Position numbers and translations under genes: made by a program
Notes under the pieces: generated by a model
The model's input: only the letters and a program-made list of their open reading frames with translations
Databases searched by the model: none
What the model was told of the DNA's origin: nothing
Source of the DNA: Actinokineospora bangkokensis
GTDB taxonomy: Bacteria > Actinomycetota > Actinomycetes > Mycobacteriales > Pseudonocardiaceae
Reading direction: 5' to 3'
Assembly (NCBI RefSeq): GCF_001940455.1
Contig: NZ_MKQR01000006.1
Location: forward strand, 94,903-158,902
DNA: 64,000 bases
Shown: one piece after another, positions 1 through 7,897 of the stretch
Numbering within the stretch: the stretch's first letter is position 1
Layout: every line of letters starts with the position of its first letter

Positions 1-2
1 GC

Positions 3-167
3 AAGGCCGTCCACTTCGACATCTACTACCGGACGGAGGCGCTGAACGCGGTGAAGTCCACCAACCACGAGGAGATCGTGCACTTCATGGGGGAGGCCCG
101 GCCCGCGGCGGCCCCGCCGCTGCCCGCTGTGGTGGCGCTCCCCGCGGTGGTGCCCGCGATCGCCTGA
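3..167 (+). CDS. C-terminal end of a cut-off protein
   Basis: An open frame runs in from the window edge and stops at TGA 165-167. The visible 54 residues begin KAVHFDIYYRTEALNAVKS and end in an Ala/Pro/Val-rich tail of about 20 residues. The strong hairpin terminator at 221-267 lies just downstream and fits a real gene end. The codon bias (G or C at almost every third position) matches neighbouring genes. I do not recognise the family from this fragment, and the start lies outside the window. Confidence 0.55.
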   Translation, partial: KAVHFDIYYRTEALNAVKSTNHEEIVHFMGEARPAAAPPLPAVVALPAVVPAIA

Positions 168-220
168 CCTCCCACCCACCGCCCGCGCGGGGTTCGGCCC
201 AGCGGCGGGGGATCCGGTTC

Positions 221-267
221 AGCACGAGGGCCCGGGGCGGCACAGCCGCCCCGGGCCCTGTCGTGCT
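221..267. terminator. bidirectional hairpin terminator between convergent genes
   Basis: A perfect 14-bp GC stem (228-241 pairs with 245-258) with a 3-base loop is extended by outer arms AGCACGA/TCGTGCT. It sits between the stop of the plus-strand gene at 167 and the stop of the minus-strand antiporter at 271. Its symmetry suits termination from both sides. There is no U tract, which is usual in actinobacteria. Confidence 0.8.
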
Positions 268-270
268 GGG

Positions 271-1509
271 TCAGGCCGCGGGCTGGGGTGCGCGGACCTT
301 CTCGATCTCCTGGTCGACGATGCTCGGCGGGTAGATCAGGCGCAGCAGCGGGCCCGCCATGGCGGTGGTCACCACCGCCATCACGACCATGACCGAGTAG
401 AGGTACTGGTCGAGCATGCCCAGTTGCAGGCCCACCGCGAGGATGATCAGCTCGGTGAGGCCGCGGGTGTTCATCAGCGTGGCGAGGGCGGCCGCGTCCC
501 GGGTGGACAGGTGGTTGAGGCGGGCGGCGGTGAAGGCGCCGCCGAACTTGCCGCCGATGGCGGCGACGAGCACCAGCAGCAGTTCGAGCACGCCGGTGGC
601 ACCGATCGAGGACAGGTCGACCTTCAGGCCCGCGACGATGAAGAACACCGGCAGCAGCAGCGCGGAGTTGAACTGGCCCATGCGCTCCAGCACCGACTCG
701 CGCAGGGCGTCGGTGCCCTCGCGGGGGAAGACCGCGCCGAAGAGGAAGGCGCCGAAGATGAAGTGCAGGCCGATCCACTCGGTCGCCGCCCCGGAGAGCA
801 GCAGGCCCGCGAGCACCACCGGCAGCGTGGTCGTCATCGGCCGGTCCGCGGCGAAGACCTTGCGCAGCAACGGGCGCACCACCCACAGCATGAGCGCCAG
901 GTACACCGGGCCCAGGGCGATCAGCCACTGGTCGGCGCCGCCGCCGGAGAGGATGACGACGACGGCGAGCAGGCACCAGGCGAGCAGGTCGTCGACGGCG
1001 GCGCAGGTCAGCGCGACCCCGCCGACCATGGTCTTGGCCATCCTGCGGTCGGAGAGGATGCGGGCGAGCACGGGGAAGGCCGTCACCGACATCGCGGCGC
1101 CGAGGAACAGGACGAACCCGAGCCGGTGTTCGTTGGGGTGGTTGAGGACCAGGTACAGCGCGAGCCCCGAGCCGAGCGCGAACGGCAGGGCGATCGAGGC
1201 GCCGGAGACGGTGATGGCGAGCTTGCCCCGGCCGCGCAGCAGCGCCCGGTCCAGCTCCGCGCCGACGCCGAACATGAACACCGCCACGCCCACGTTGGCC
1301 AGCGCGGCCAGGAAAGGGCGGGTGTCGGTGGGGAACAGCGCGCCGGTGAAGCCCTCCCCGAACAGCGTCGGGCCGAGCAGCACCCCCGCCAGCACCTCGC
1401 CGATCACCGCCGGTTGGTCCAGCCGCCTGGCCAGCGCGCCCAGCGCCCGCGCCAGCACGACGATCACCGCCAAGTCCAGGAACAGGAACACGACCTGGTG
1501 TGTGGTCAC
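271..1509 (-). CDS. cation/proton antiporter, CPA2 (KefB/NapA-like) family
   Basis: A 413-residue integral membrane protein with about 12 hydrophobic segments, predicted to exchange H+ for Na+ or K+ across the cell membrane. Family features visible are the early RLDQPAVIGEVLAGVLLGP segment, an AAVDDLLAW acidic pair in the middle (the ion-binding position of CPA2 exchangers), and a C-terminal LMNTRGLTELIIL helix. It lacks the cytoplasmic TrkA-N/RCK domain of long KefB/KefC proteins. I start it at the GTG at 1509 because GGAGGGG lies 5 bases upstream; the longer frame to 1572 has no ribosome site. Such short exchangers are often found beside antibiotic gene clusters, but no such link is shown here. 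It is single-gene, convergent with the partial gene at the window start. Confidence 0.88.
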   Translation of the reverse strand: MTTHQVVFLFLDLAVIVVLARALGALARRLDQPAVIGEVLAGVLLGPTLFGEGFTGALFPTDTRPFLAALANVGVAVFMFGVGAELDRALLRGRGKLAITVSGASIALPFALGSGLALYLVLNHPNEHRLGFVLFLGAAMSVTAFPVLARILSDRRMAKTMVGGVALTCAAVDDLLAWCLLAVVVILSGGGADQWLIALGPVYLALMLWVVRPLLRKVFAADRPMTTTLPVVLAGLLLSGAATEWIGLHFIFGAFLFGAVFPREGTDALRESVLERMGQFNSALLLPVFFIVAGLKVDLSSIGATGVLELLLVLVAAIGGKFGGAFTAARLNHLSTRDAAALATLMNTRGLTELIILAVGLQLGMLDQYLYSVMVVMAVVTTAMAGPLLRLIYPPSIVDQEIEKVRAPQPAA

Positions 1510-1641
1510 GGTTTCCCCTCCGCGGTGCCCGGTCGTGCCGTGTGGGGCGTGCGAGCTCAGCGAATGCACCATGTCATCGGGCCTGATCGGGTGTCAAGGC
1601 GGTTGACAGGACCGTCAAAGCCCTGCTGCGCGGGGGAAACA

Positions 1642-1679
1642 CGCGGGCCCGCCCGGTGCGTCGACCGGACGGGCCCGCG
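1642..1679. terminator. GC hairpin downstream of the ATP-grasp gene
   Basis: CGCGGGCCCG at 1642 pairs with CGGGCCCGCG ending at 1679, with a partly pairing centre. It lies just beyond the stop of the minus-strand ATP-grasp gene (1695) and upstream of the antiporter start. Confidence 0.7.
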
Positions 1680-1694
1680 GGTGTGGCGGCTGCC

Positions 1695-3188
1695 TCACCC
1701 GGTCGCGACGGGGTCGCGCGTGGCGGTGGCCGCCTGGCGCAACGCGTTCACCAGTTCGTCGTAGCGGCGCTGGGCGTCGTGCGGGTCGGCGCCGATCGCG
1801 ACCACGCCGAGCCTGCCGTACTCCGGGAGGGCGCCCAGGGCGTAGAAGAAGCACCCGAGCGCGGTGGCGGGGTCGTAGGCGAGGCCGCGGCGCTCGGCGG
1901 TGGCGACGAGGTCGGCCTGGATCAGCGCGCGGAAGGCGTCGTCGTGGACGCGGTCGCTGGTGACGTAGCAGCGCGGTGCGCCGTCGCGCGTGCGGTACTC
2001 CCCGGTCGCGGTGTCGTACTCGCCGTCGAGGAGGCCGTGGGTGAACAGGAAGGGCGCGGTGGCGCCGCCCATGCGGAGGTTGACCTCCAGCGCGTACACG
2101 CCTTCGGGTGCGTCCTCGTCGACGACGAAGTCGATGCTGAGGTGCCCGCGCACCCCGGCGGCGGCCAGCGCCCGCCCGCCGCGCAGCCCGAGTTCCTGCA
2201 CCCGCAGCCGGTACGCCCGCTGCGCGGGGAAGGCGCAGCCGGTGAAGGTCTGCCCGCACGGCCCGCCGAGCACCTGGTCGTGCGTGGAGAGCACCACCAC
2301 CCGGCCGTCCGGTTCGATTTCCAGCTGCGCGGACGGGGAACGCACGGAACGCCCCGCCAAGAACGCCTCGACGACACCGCCCATGGTCGTGAACTTGTCC
2401 CGGAACCCCTCCCAGGTGTCGCCCGGTGCGGTGAGCGCGACCGGCAACCGGCGCGCGATCCAGCTTTCCGGGTCGTCGTCCGGGGCGCCCGCGTAGCTGA
2501 ACACGGCATTGCCCGCACCGGCGAAGCTCTCGTTCAACTTCACCACGGCCTTCTCCAGACCGGGGGAGCGGCGCTTGAGCTCGGCGAGCGCGCGCACGAG
2601 GTCGGCCTCGGTGCTCACGCCCTCGACGCCGTCGAGCACCGGGACCCCCGCGGAACGCAGCAGCACCCGGCCGCCGCTCTTGGTGCCCAGCGCCGCCAGG
2701 TCCGGGTCGCAGGCCTGCACCGGGGTGCCCAGGCGCAGCGCCAGCTCGCGCTCCAGCGGGGTGCTGGTGAACACCACCAGCCGCGCCGTCGCGGGGTCGG
2801 TCACCGCCGCGGCGAGCCGTTCCAGCAGGTCGGGGCGGTCCAGCAGCTTCGCGGTGAGCGGGGCGGGGCTGTCGTCGCCGCAGTCGTGCAGGTGCAGGCG
2901 GTCGCGCGCGTCGGTGCCCGCGAGGGCCGGGACGAGGCCCAGCGCGTAGTCGACGACGGCCGGGGGGAGCCGGTCGCTGGTGACGTAGTGCAGGTGCAGC
3001 CCCGGCGTGCGCAGCAGTTGAAGGGTGAACAGCAGCCGCTGCTCGAAGTGCCCTGCGCCCGGGATCTTGCGCAGTTCGTCGCTGTGCAGGGTCAGGCTGG
3101 GCACCACGACGACCACCTCCGGTGCGCCCGCGCCGAGCGATTCCTGCAATTCCTGGAAAGCCGCGATGTCCTGGGGTGAGGTTGCCAC
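1695..3188 (-). CDS. PGM1-type ATP-grasp peptide ligase-like protein
   Basis: A 497-residue protein with an ATP-grasp core from about residue 165 to 400. LEKAVVKLNESFAGAGNA resembles the Lys/Gly-rich nucleotide-binding loop. HLSIDFVVD and YALEVNLRMGG supply the metal-binding Asp and Glu/Asn residues. The stretch STHDQVLGGPCGQTFTGCAFPA and the whole layout resemble the PGM1 ligase of pheganomycin synthesis, which joins unusual amino-acid starters to ribosomal peptides; that family match is from memory. No precursor peptide or other peptide-natural-product gene is adjacent, so substrate and pathway are unknown. The GTG start has no ribosome site, but a TACGCT -10-like element sits 7 bases upstream (3195-3200 on the minus strand), suggesting a leaderless transcript. 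An alternative reading is a carboxylate-amine ligase of other specificity. Confidence 0.7.
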   Translation of the reverse strand: MATSPQDIAAFQELQESLGAGAPEVVVVVPSLTLHSDELRKIPGAGHFEQRLLFTLQLLRTPGLHLHYVTSDRLPPAVVDYALGLVPALAGTDARDRLHLHDCGDDSPAPLTAKLLDRPDLLERLAAAVTDPATARLVVFTSTPLERELALRLGTPVQACDPDLAALGTKSGGRVLLRSAGVPVLDGVEGVSTEADLVRALAELKRRSPGLEKAVVKLNESFAGAGNAVFSYAGAPDDDPESWIARRLPVALTAPGDTWEGFRDKFTTMGGVVEAFLAGRSVRSPSAQLEIEPDGRVVVLSTHDQVLGGPCGQTFTGCAFPAQRAYRLRVQELGLRGGRALAAAGVRGHLSIDFVVDEDAPEGVYALEVNLRMGGATAPFLFTHGLLDGEYDTATGEYRTRDGAPRCYVTSDRVHDDAFRALIQADLVATAERRGLAYDPATALGCFFYALGALPEYGRLGVVAIGADPHDAQRRYDELVNALRQAATATRDPVATG

Positions 3189-3328
3189 GAGTTCAGCGTA
3201 GAACCGGACCGGTCGATCCGGGCCGGCACGAATCAGCGATTCCGTTAAGCCGGGTTGATGATCCTGGAACGCGGTGTCGTGACTAACGGTGATCTGCGCC
3301 GGTCGGTCATGAGCGGCGGTTTTCCCGA

Positions 3329-4327
3329 TTATGACAGGACGTCATGAGAAGTGGATTTGCCCGGGTCGGGGAATGCGCCGAGCAGTTCCGCGGTGATGGC
3401 GGCGGCGGGCTCGGTCCCGGTGAGCAGCCCGACGCCCTGCCCCGCGTAGAGCGCCATCTCCGCGACGTCGCCGGTGTGCCCGTCGACCGGTACCTGGTCG
3501 CGGTAGCGCACCTCCGCGCCGAGTTCCGGGTGCTGGGCGATGACCTCGCCCTCCCCCGGCCGGTCGCCGGGGGAGGGGCTGCCCGCCGCCTCCCACCGGG
3601 TCAGGGTCCCGTTGCGCAGCACGCGGTGCGGGGCGTCGGGCCAGCCGTCGCGGAACGCCGTGGTGTGCACGGTGTCGCTCCCGGAGGCCGCGATGAGCGC
3701 GCTGCGGTACACCGGGTGCGCGGCGGACTCCTGCGCCAGCAGGTACCGCGTGCCCACCCACGCGCCCTGCGCGCCGAGCGCCAGCGCCGCCCGGATGCCG
3801 CGGGCGTCGGCGATCCCGCCCGCGGCGAGGACGGGCACGGGGGCGACCCGGCCGACGACCTCGGGCACCAGGGCCAGGGTCGAGGTCGTCCCGCGCACGT
3901 GCCCGCCCGCTTCCCAGCCCTGGGCGACCACGACGTCGACACCGCTGTCGACCGCGGCCCGCGCCTCCTCGGCATCCCCGACCATGTGCAGGTGCAGCGC
4001 ACCCGCCGCGGTGATCGCGGCTCGGTAGGGCGCCGGGTCGCCCCACGAGGTCGAGATCACCCGCACGCCGCTGTCCAGGGCGATCGCGAGCCGGTCGTGC
4101 TGCGGCCAGCGCAGGACGAGGTTCACCGCGAACGCCCGGTCGGTGCGCCGCCCCACCTCCAGCAGGTGCCGCGCCAGCCCGCTCGGCGCCGTCCACGACG
4201 CGGCCAGCACGCCCAGCGCCCCCGCCTCGGCCACGGCGGCGACGAGGGCGGGGGTGCTGGCGCTGCCGATGGGCGCCTGGGCCAGCGGCGCGGCGAGCCC
4301 GAGCCGCCGCCACCACGCGGCGGTCAC
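3329..4327 (-). CDS. nitronate monooxygenase (2-nitropropane dioxygenase family)
   Basis: A 332-residue FMN-dependent TIM-barrel protein expected to oxidise alkyl nitronates to carbonyl compound plus nitrite, in the cytoplasm. Typical marks are an N-terminal PLAQAPIGSASTPALVAAV strand-loop, VDVVVAQGWEAGGHVRG around residues 128-144 (the EAGGH segment binds flavin phosphate and holds the His proposed as base), VPVLAAGGIADARGIRAAL, and GAQGAWVGTRYLLAQES. Length is normal for the actinobacterial branch. The GTG start lies 10 bases after the stop of the DMT transporter gene, so the two are probably cotranscribed. Regulation may come from the divergent LysR gene. The substrate is not determinable from sequence; other members of the fold act on enoyl reductions. 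Confidence 0.85.
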   Translation of the reverse strand: MTAAWWRRLGLAAPLAQAPIGSASTPALVAAVAEAGALGVLAASWTAPSGLARHLLEVGRRTDRAFAVNLVLRWPQHDRLAIALDSGVRVISTSWGDPAPYRAAITAAGALHLHMVGDAEEARAAVDSGVDVVVAQGWEAGGHVRGTTSTLALVPEVVGRVAPVPVLAAGGIADARGIRAALALGAQGAWVGTRYLLAQESAAHPVYRSALIAASGSDTVHTTAFRDGWPDAPHRVLRNGTLTRWEAAGSPSPGDRPGEGEVIAQHPELGAEVRYRDQVPVDGHTGDVAEMALYAGQGVGLLTGTEPAAAITAELLGAFPDPGKSTSHDVLS

Positions 4328-4337
4328 CGGGTGCCCG

Positions 4338-5390
4338 TCAGTCCGCCGCGGGCTGCGGCGTCGGTGCCGCGGGCGCGGCGGGCACCGGCTTCTTCGCTCC
4401 GCCGAGCCGGGTGACGAGGATGCCCGCGATCACCAGCGCCGCACCCGCGAAGGTGTTCCAGCTGACCGGTTCCGACAGCAGGAACGCCCCGATCGCGGTG
4501 GACCACAGCGGCACCACGTAGGTGACGGTGGAGGCGATGGTGGGGCCCGCCTGCCGGATGACGTTGAGGTTGAGGATGTAGGCGAACCCGGTGCCGAGCA
4601 CGCCGAGCACGACCAGCGCGACCGCCGCCCCCCAGCCCGGCCAGTTCGGCGCCGTCGCGGTGACGGCGGTGAGCACGGCCAGTTCCAGCGTCGCGCAGCC
4701 GATCTGCACCGCCGACAGCGCCGCCACCCCGCCCTCGCGGTGGGAGAAGAAGCGCCGCGTGTAGGCGAAGCCCGCGCCGTAGCAGGCGGTCGCGCCCAGG
4801 CAGGCCAGCCCGCCGACCAGGGTGCCGCCCACCAGCCCGCGCCACACCCCGAGCACCACCAGCACCCCGGCGAAGCCGAGGAACAGCCCCGCCGTGCGGG
4901 TGGCGGTCAGCTTCTCGTCGGCGACGATGGCCAGCACGAACACCAGCGTCAGCAGCGGGGTGGTGGCGTTGAAGATGCCCGCCAGCACCGAGTCCACGTG
5001 CTGCTCGCCGTAGGCGAACAGGGCGAACGGCGCGGCGTTGAGCAGCGCGGCCACCACGAGCGCGTGCCCCCAGGTCGCGGGTTCGCGCGGCAGCGGCGTC
5101 CGCTGCACCGCGCACACCACCAGCAGCGCGAGCGCGCCGAACAGGCAGCGCCACAGCGCCACCCAGAGCGGGGCGGTGCCCGCGTCCACCGCCACCTTGA
5201 TGAGCGCGAAGCTCGACCCCCACAGCGCCGAGAGCACGATGAAGCTCGGCAGCCAGCGCGCCGCGTCCGCGCGGGCGGGCTCCCCCGAGCCCGGTGCGGT
5301 GCCGGTCGGTGCTGCCGCGCTGGTCGGAGCGGTCGTGCTCGTGGTCGCGTTCGTGGTCGTGCCGGTCGTGTGGTCCGTCGGCCCTGCCAT
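4338..5390 (-). CDS. EamA/DMT-family transporter
   Basis: A drug/metabolite-transporter superfamily protein with ten predicted membrane helices in two EamA repeats (about residues 45-170 and 190-320). These repeats often export amino acids or other small metabolites. The family signature LSALWGSSFALIKVAVDAG opens the first repeat. The frame is open further upstream, but I start at the ATG at 5390 because a GGGGGAGGGGG ribosome site lies about 7 bases before it. The first 35 residues form an odd Thr/Ala-rich hydrophilic tail. It leads the nitronate monooxygenase gene 10 bases downstream and is divergent from a LysR regulator. That arrangement commonly means the LysR protein controls the exporter. 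Confidence 0.85.
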   Translation of the reverse strand: MAGPTDHTTGTTTNATTSTTAPTSAAAPTGTAPGSGEPARADAARWLPSFIVLSALWGSSFALIKVAVDAGTAPLWVALWRCLFGALALLVVCAVQRTPLPREPATWGHALVVAALLNAAPFALFAYGEQHVDSVLAGIFNATTPLLTLVFVLAIVADEKLTATRTAGLFLGFAGVLVVLGVWRGLVGGTLVGGLACLGATACYGAGFAYTRRFFSHREGGVAALSAVQIGCATLELAVLTAVTATAPNWPGWGAAVALVVLGVLGTGFAYILNLNVIRQAGPTIASTVTYVVPLWSTAIGAFLLSEPVSWNTFAGAALVIAGILVTRLGGAKKPVPAAPAAPTPQPAAD

Positions 5391-5462
5391 CCCGGTGCCC
5401 CCTCCCCCGCGGGGACCGGGCCCTCCGGCCACCGCTGGACATCATGGTCGGCGGTCGGCCAT

Positions 5463-5498
5463 CATGAGTCAAACAAGTACCGCTCGTCTGCTCATGAG
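5463..5498. promoter_or_regulatory. candidate LysR operator between divergent genes
   Basis: The 116-base gap between the DMT transporter (minus) and lysR-type gene (plus) holds CATGAG at 5463-5468 and its inverted copy CTCATG at 5491-5496, the latter inside CTCATGAG. Spacing and position fit a LysR-type regulator binding region. The assignment rests on layout and symmetry only. Confidence 0.4.
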
Positions 5499-5506
5499 GA
5501 CTGTTC

Positions 5507-6379
5507 ATGACCATCGGGATCCCCCAGATCAAGGCCTTCGTCGCGGTCGCGGAGCGGGCGAGCTTCTCCGAGGCCGCCGAGGACCTCGGGGTGAGCCAGT
5601 CCGCGGTCTCGCACGCGGTGGCCGCGCTGGAGCGCACCACCGGCAGGCCGGTGCTGACCAGGGGGAACAGCGTGCGGCCGACGCTGCTCGGGGAGCGCAT
5701 GCTCGGCCAGGCGCGGGTGGCGCTCGCGGCGCTGTCGGCGCTGGAGGAGCTGGCCCACCGCCGCGACGGCGGGGTGCGCGGCAACCTGGTGCTGGCCGCC
5801 CCGCCCACCGTCTGCCACAGCCTCGTCCCCGCGCTCATCGAGCACTGGCGCGCGGAGTTCCCCGGGGTCACCGTCTCGCTGTTCGAGGGCGGCGACGACG
5901 AGATCGCCAGCTGGCTCGACGGCGCCAGCGCCGACCTGGCCGTGCTCGTCGACCCCACCGACGTCCCGCCGGGCGCGGTGGTGCTCGCCCGCGACCGCTT
6001 CCACGCCGTGCTGCGCGAGGACCACCCGCTCGTCGGGCGCGCCGAGGTCGACGTGCACGAGCTGGCCGACGACCCGCTGCTGCTGTCCACCAGCGGGTGC
6101 GAGCGCCAGATCCGCGAGCTGTACCGGGCGGCGGGGGAGCCGCTGCACCCGGCCCACCAGGTGCGCCAGCTCAGCACCCTGTTCGCCATGGTGCGCGCGG
6201 GCACCGGCGTGTCGGTGGTGCCGGGGCTCGCGGCGGGGATGGAGGGGCCCGGCGTGGTGCTCGTCCCGCTGGCGCAGCGCGCGGGGCGCACCCTCGTGCT
6301 CACCGGCCCGCACCACCGCCCGTGGCACCCGAGCGCGGCGGCGCTGCTGTCGTCGATGGCCCAGGAGCGGATCGCCTGA
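5507..6379 (+). CDS. LysR-family transcriptional regulator
   Basis: A 290-residue LysR regulator. Residues 1-60 hold the winged helix-turn-helix (FVAVAERASFSEAAEDLGVSQSAVSHAVAALE); about 90-285 form the periplasmic-binding-protein-like effector domain that senses a small molecule. The ATG start has GAGGA 6 bases upstream. It is divergent from the DMT transporter/nitronate monooxygenase pair and probably controls it. The 3' end overlaps the last gene of the minus-strand halogenase operon by 80 bases. Such a long convergent overlap is unusual and could lead to antisense interference. The effector is unknown. Confidence 0.92.
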   Translation: MTIGIPQIKAFVAVAERASFSEAAEDLGVSQSAVSHAVAALERTTGRPVLTRGNSVRPTLLGERMLGQARVALAALSALEELAHRRDGGVRGNLVLAAPPTVCHSLVPALIEHWRAEFPGVTVSLFEGGDDEIASWLDGASADLAVLVDPTDVPPGAVVLARDRFHAVLREDHPLVGRAEVDVHELADDPLLLSTSGCERQIRELYRAAGEPLHPAHQVRQLSTLFAMVRAGTGVSVVPGLAAGMEGPGVVLVPLAQRAGRTLVLTGPHHRPWHPSAAALLSSMAQERIA

Positions 6380-7043
6380 CCCGGCACACCAGGGTGCCCG
6401 CGCGCACCGTGGTGCCGACCCCGGTGGCGGCCAGCGCCCGGCGCAGCTCCCCGAGCCGCGGGTAGGGCAGGCCGTCGACCCCGGTCAGCGGGTGCACGCG
6501 CACCTCGGCGGCCACCCGCACCAGCTCGCGCACGGCGGCGGCGTGCCAGTCCAGGTCGAACAGGTCGGCGTAGGCGAACAGCAGGTTCGGCACCACGGCG
6601 AGGTCGAACGCGCCGTCGGGGAAGGGCAGCGCGGGCAGGGCGGCGGCGACGTAGTCCGACCCGCCCGCCGCCCGGTCGCGGGCGTAGTCGGCGAGGAAGC
6701 GCAGCGCCGAGCGGCGCCGCCGCTCGACGTACTCCGGCAGCCCCGCCGACCACCCGGCCCCGCCCCGGCGCAGCGCGGCGACGGCCCGGCCGAGCCCGCG
6801 CTCCAGCGCCGCGCCGACCGCGGCCGCCACCTCGTCCGGGGTCCCGGCGTAGAGCGGGTCGGCGCTCACCGCCCGCCCGCCCCGCTCGCGCACGGTGCGG
6901 GCGAAGTCGCTGGCGCCACCTGGGCAGTCCAGCACCCGGGCGCGCAGCAGCGCGGGCTCGTCGAGGCCGAGCGCCGCCAGGTACTCGTCGTAGTCCCGGG
7001 AGGTGATGACGACCTGCTCCGGCGGCGGGTCGAGCCCCCTCAC
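6300..7043 (-). CDS. class I SAM-dependent methyltransferase-like protein
   Basis: A 247-residue protein, last gene of the halogenase operon. VLDCPGGASDFARTV (around residue 30) is a Rossmann motif I for S-adenosylmethionine, and FDLAVVPNLLFAYADLFDLD resembles motif IV/V. The acceptor is unknown; in this context it could methylate the pathway product, or a related compound. The start is the GTG at 7043, which overlaps the TGA of the upstream hydrolase by 4 bases (GTGA), implying translational coupling. The open frame upstream of that GTG is only a shadow of the hydrolase gene. The 3' end overlaps the convergent lysR gene. Confidence 0.72.
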   Translation of the reverse strand: MRGLDPPPEQVVITSRDYDEYLAALGLDEPALLRARVLDCPGGASDFARTVRERGGRAVSADPLYAGTPDEVAAAVGAALERGLGRAVAALRRGGAGWSAGLPEYVERRRRSALRFLADYARDRAAGGSDYVAAALPALPFPDGAFDLAVVPNLLFAYADLFDLDWHAAAVRELVRVAAEVRVHPLTGVDGLPYPRLGELRRALAATGVGTTVRAGTLVCRVRRSAPGPSTTAAPPRSGATGGGAGR

Positions 7044-7897
7044 CCCGCTTCGGCGAGGAACGCGGCGACGGCCGCCGCCACCGCCTCGGGGGCCTCCTCC
7101 TGCGGGAAGTCGCCGCACCCGGGCAGCAGCACCAGGCGCGAGCCGGGGATCAGCTCCGCGAAGCGCCGCCCGGTCGACGGCGGCACCAGCCGGTCCTCGG
7201 CGCCGAAGAGCAGCAGGGTCGGCACGGCCAGCCCGTCCAGCGGCCCGGCGAGCGCGTCGAAGGACTCCCCGTAGCTCAGCCGCACGCCGAGCGCGAAGCG
7301 CGCCATCACCGCGCCCCGGGTCGCGAACTGCTGGTGGTAGGCGGCCACGGCGTCCGGGTCCGGGGTGCTCGCGGGCCCGTGCGCCGCCGCCCACTTCTGC
7401 TCGAAGGAGCCCCGGGGCAGCAGCCGCGCCACCAGCGGCCCGAGCACCGGCGTGGCCAGCGCCCGGTACAGGCCCAGGTTCGCCGCGCCCTCGCCCAGCG
7501 CGCCCGCGGCCATCACCACCAGCCGCGACACCCGGTCCGGGTGCAGCGCGGCCAGCCAGGCGGCCAGCGACCCGCCCATCTGGCTGCCCACCACCGCGGG
7601 CGCGGCCAGGTCGAGCGCGTCGAACAGGGACACCAGCAGGCCCGCCGCCGTCCCGGCCGTCCACCCGCCCGCCCGCGGCGCGGGCGACCCGCCGCACCCG
7701 GGCAGGTCGACCAGCACCACCCGGTGCCGCTCGGCCAGCGCGGGCCACACGTCCCGCCACGTCGTCGCGTTGGTGAGGAACCCGTGCAGCAGCACCACCG
7801 GCGGCCCGTCGACCGGCCCCGCCTCGTACACCCGCAGGTCGGCCCCGTCCAGGGCGATCGTGCGGCCCGCGCCGAGCGCGCTCAGCCCCGGTGTCAC
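7040..7897 (-). CDS. alpha/beta-fold hydrolase (downstream copy)
   Basis: A 285-residue alpha/beta hydrolase. VVLLHGFLTNATTW gives the oxyanion HG motif near residue 30. The expected nucleophile elbow reads GSQMGG (VVGSQMGGSLAAWL), so the usual Ser/Asp/Cys nucleophile position is occupied by Gln. FGAEDRLVP carries the acid Asp; the C-terminal segment LPGCGDFPQEEAP has no clear catalytic His. The missing nucleophile suggests a non-hydrolytic role (for example lyase, isomerase or cofactor-free oxygenase-like chemistry known in this fold) or a degenerate enzyme. The GTG start at 7897 overlaps the preceding gene stop by 4 bases, and its stop overlaps the methyltransferase start. Confidence 0.78.
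   Translation of the reverse strand: MTPGLSALGAGRTIALDGADLRVYEAGPVDGPPVVLLHGFLTNATTWRDVWPALAERHRVVLVDLPGCGGSPAPRAGGWTAGTAAGLLVSLFDALDLAAPAVVGSQMGGSLAAWLAALHPDRVSRLVVMAAGALGEGAANLGLYRALATPVLGPLVARLLPRGSFEQKWAAAHGPASTPDPDAVAAYHQQFATRGAVMARFALGVRLSYGESFDALAGPLDGLAVPTLLLFGAEDRLVPPSTGRRFAELIPGSRLVLLPGCGDFPQEEAPEAVAAAVAAFLAEAG

Noticed and set aside
424..1764. Long plus-strand open frame rich in Glu/Gln/Arg opposite the antiporter
   Set aside because: Composition is that of a shadow frame in GC-rich DNA; the minus-strand membrane protein has clear family motifs.
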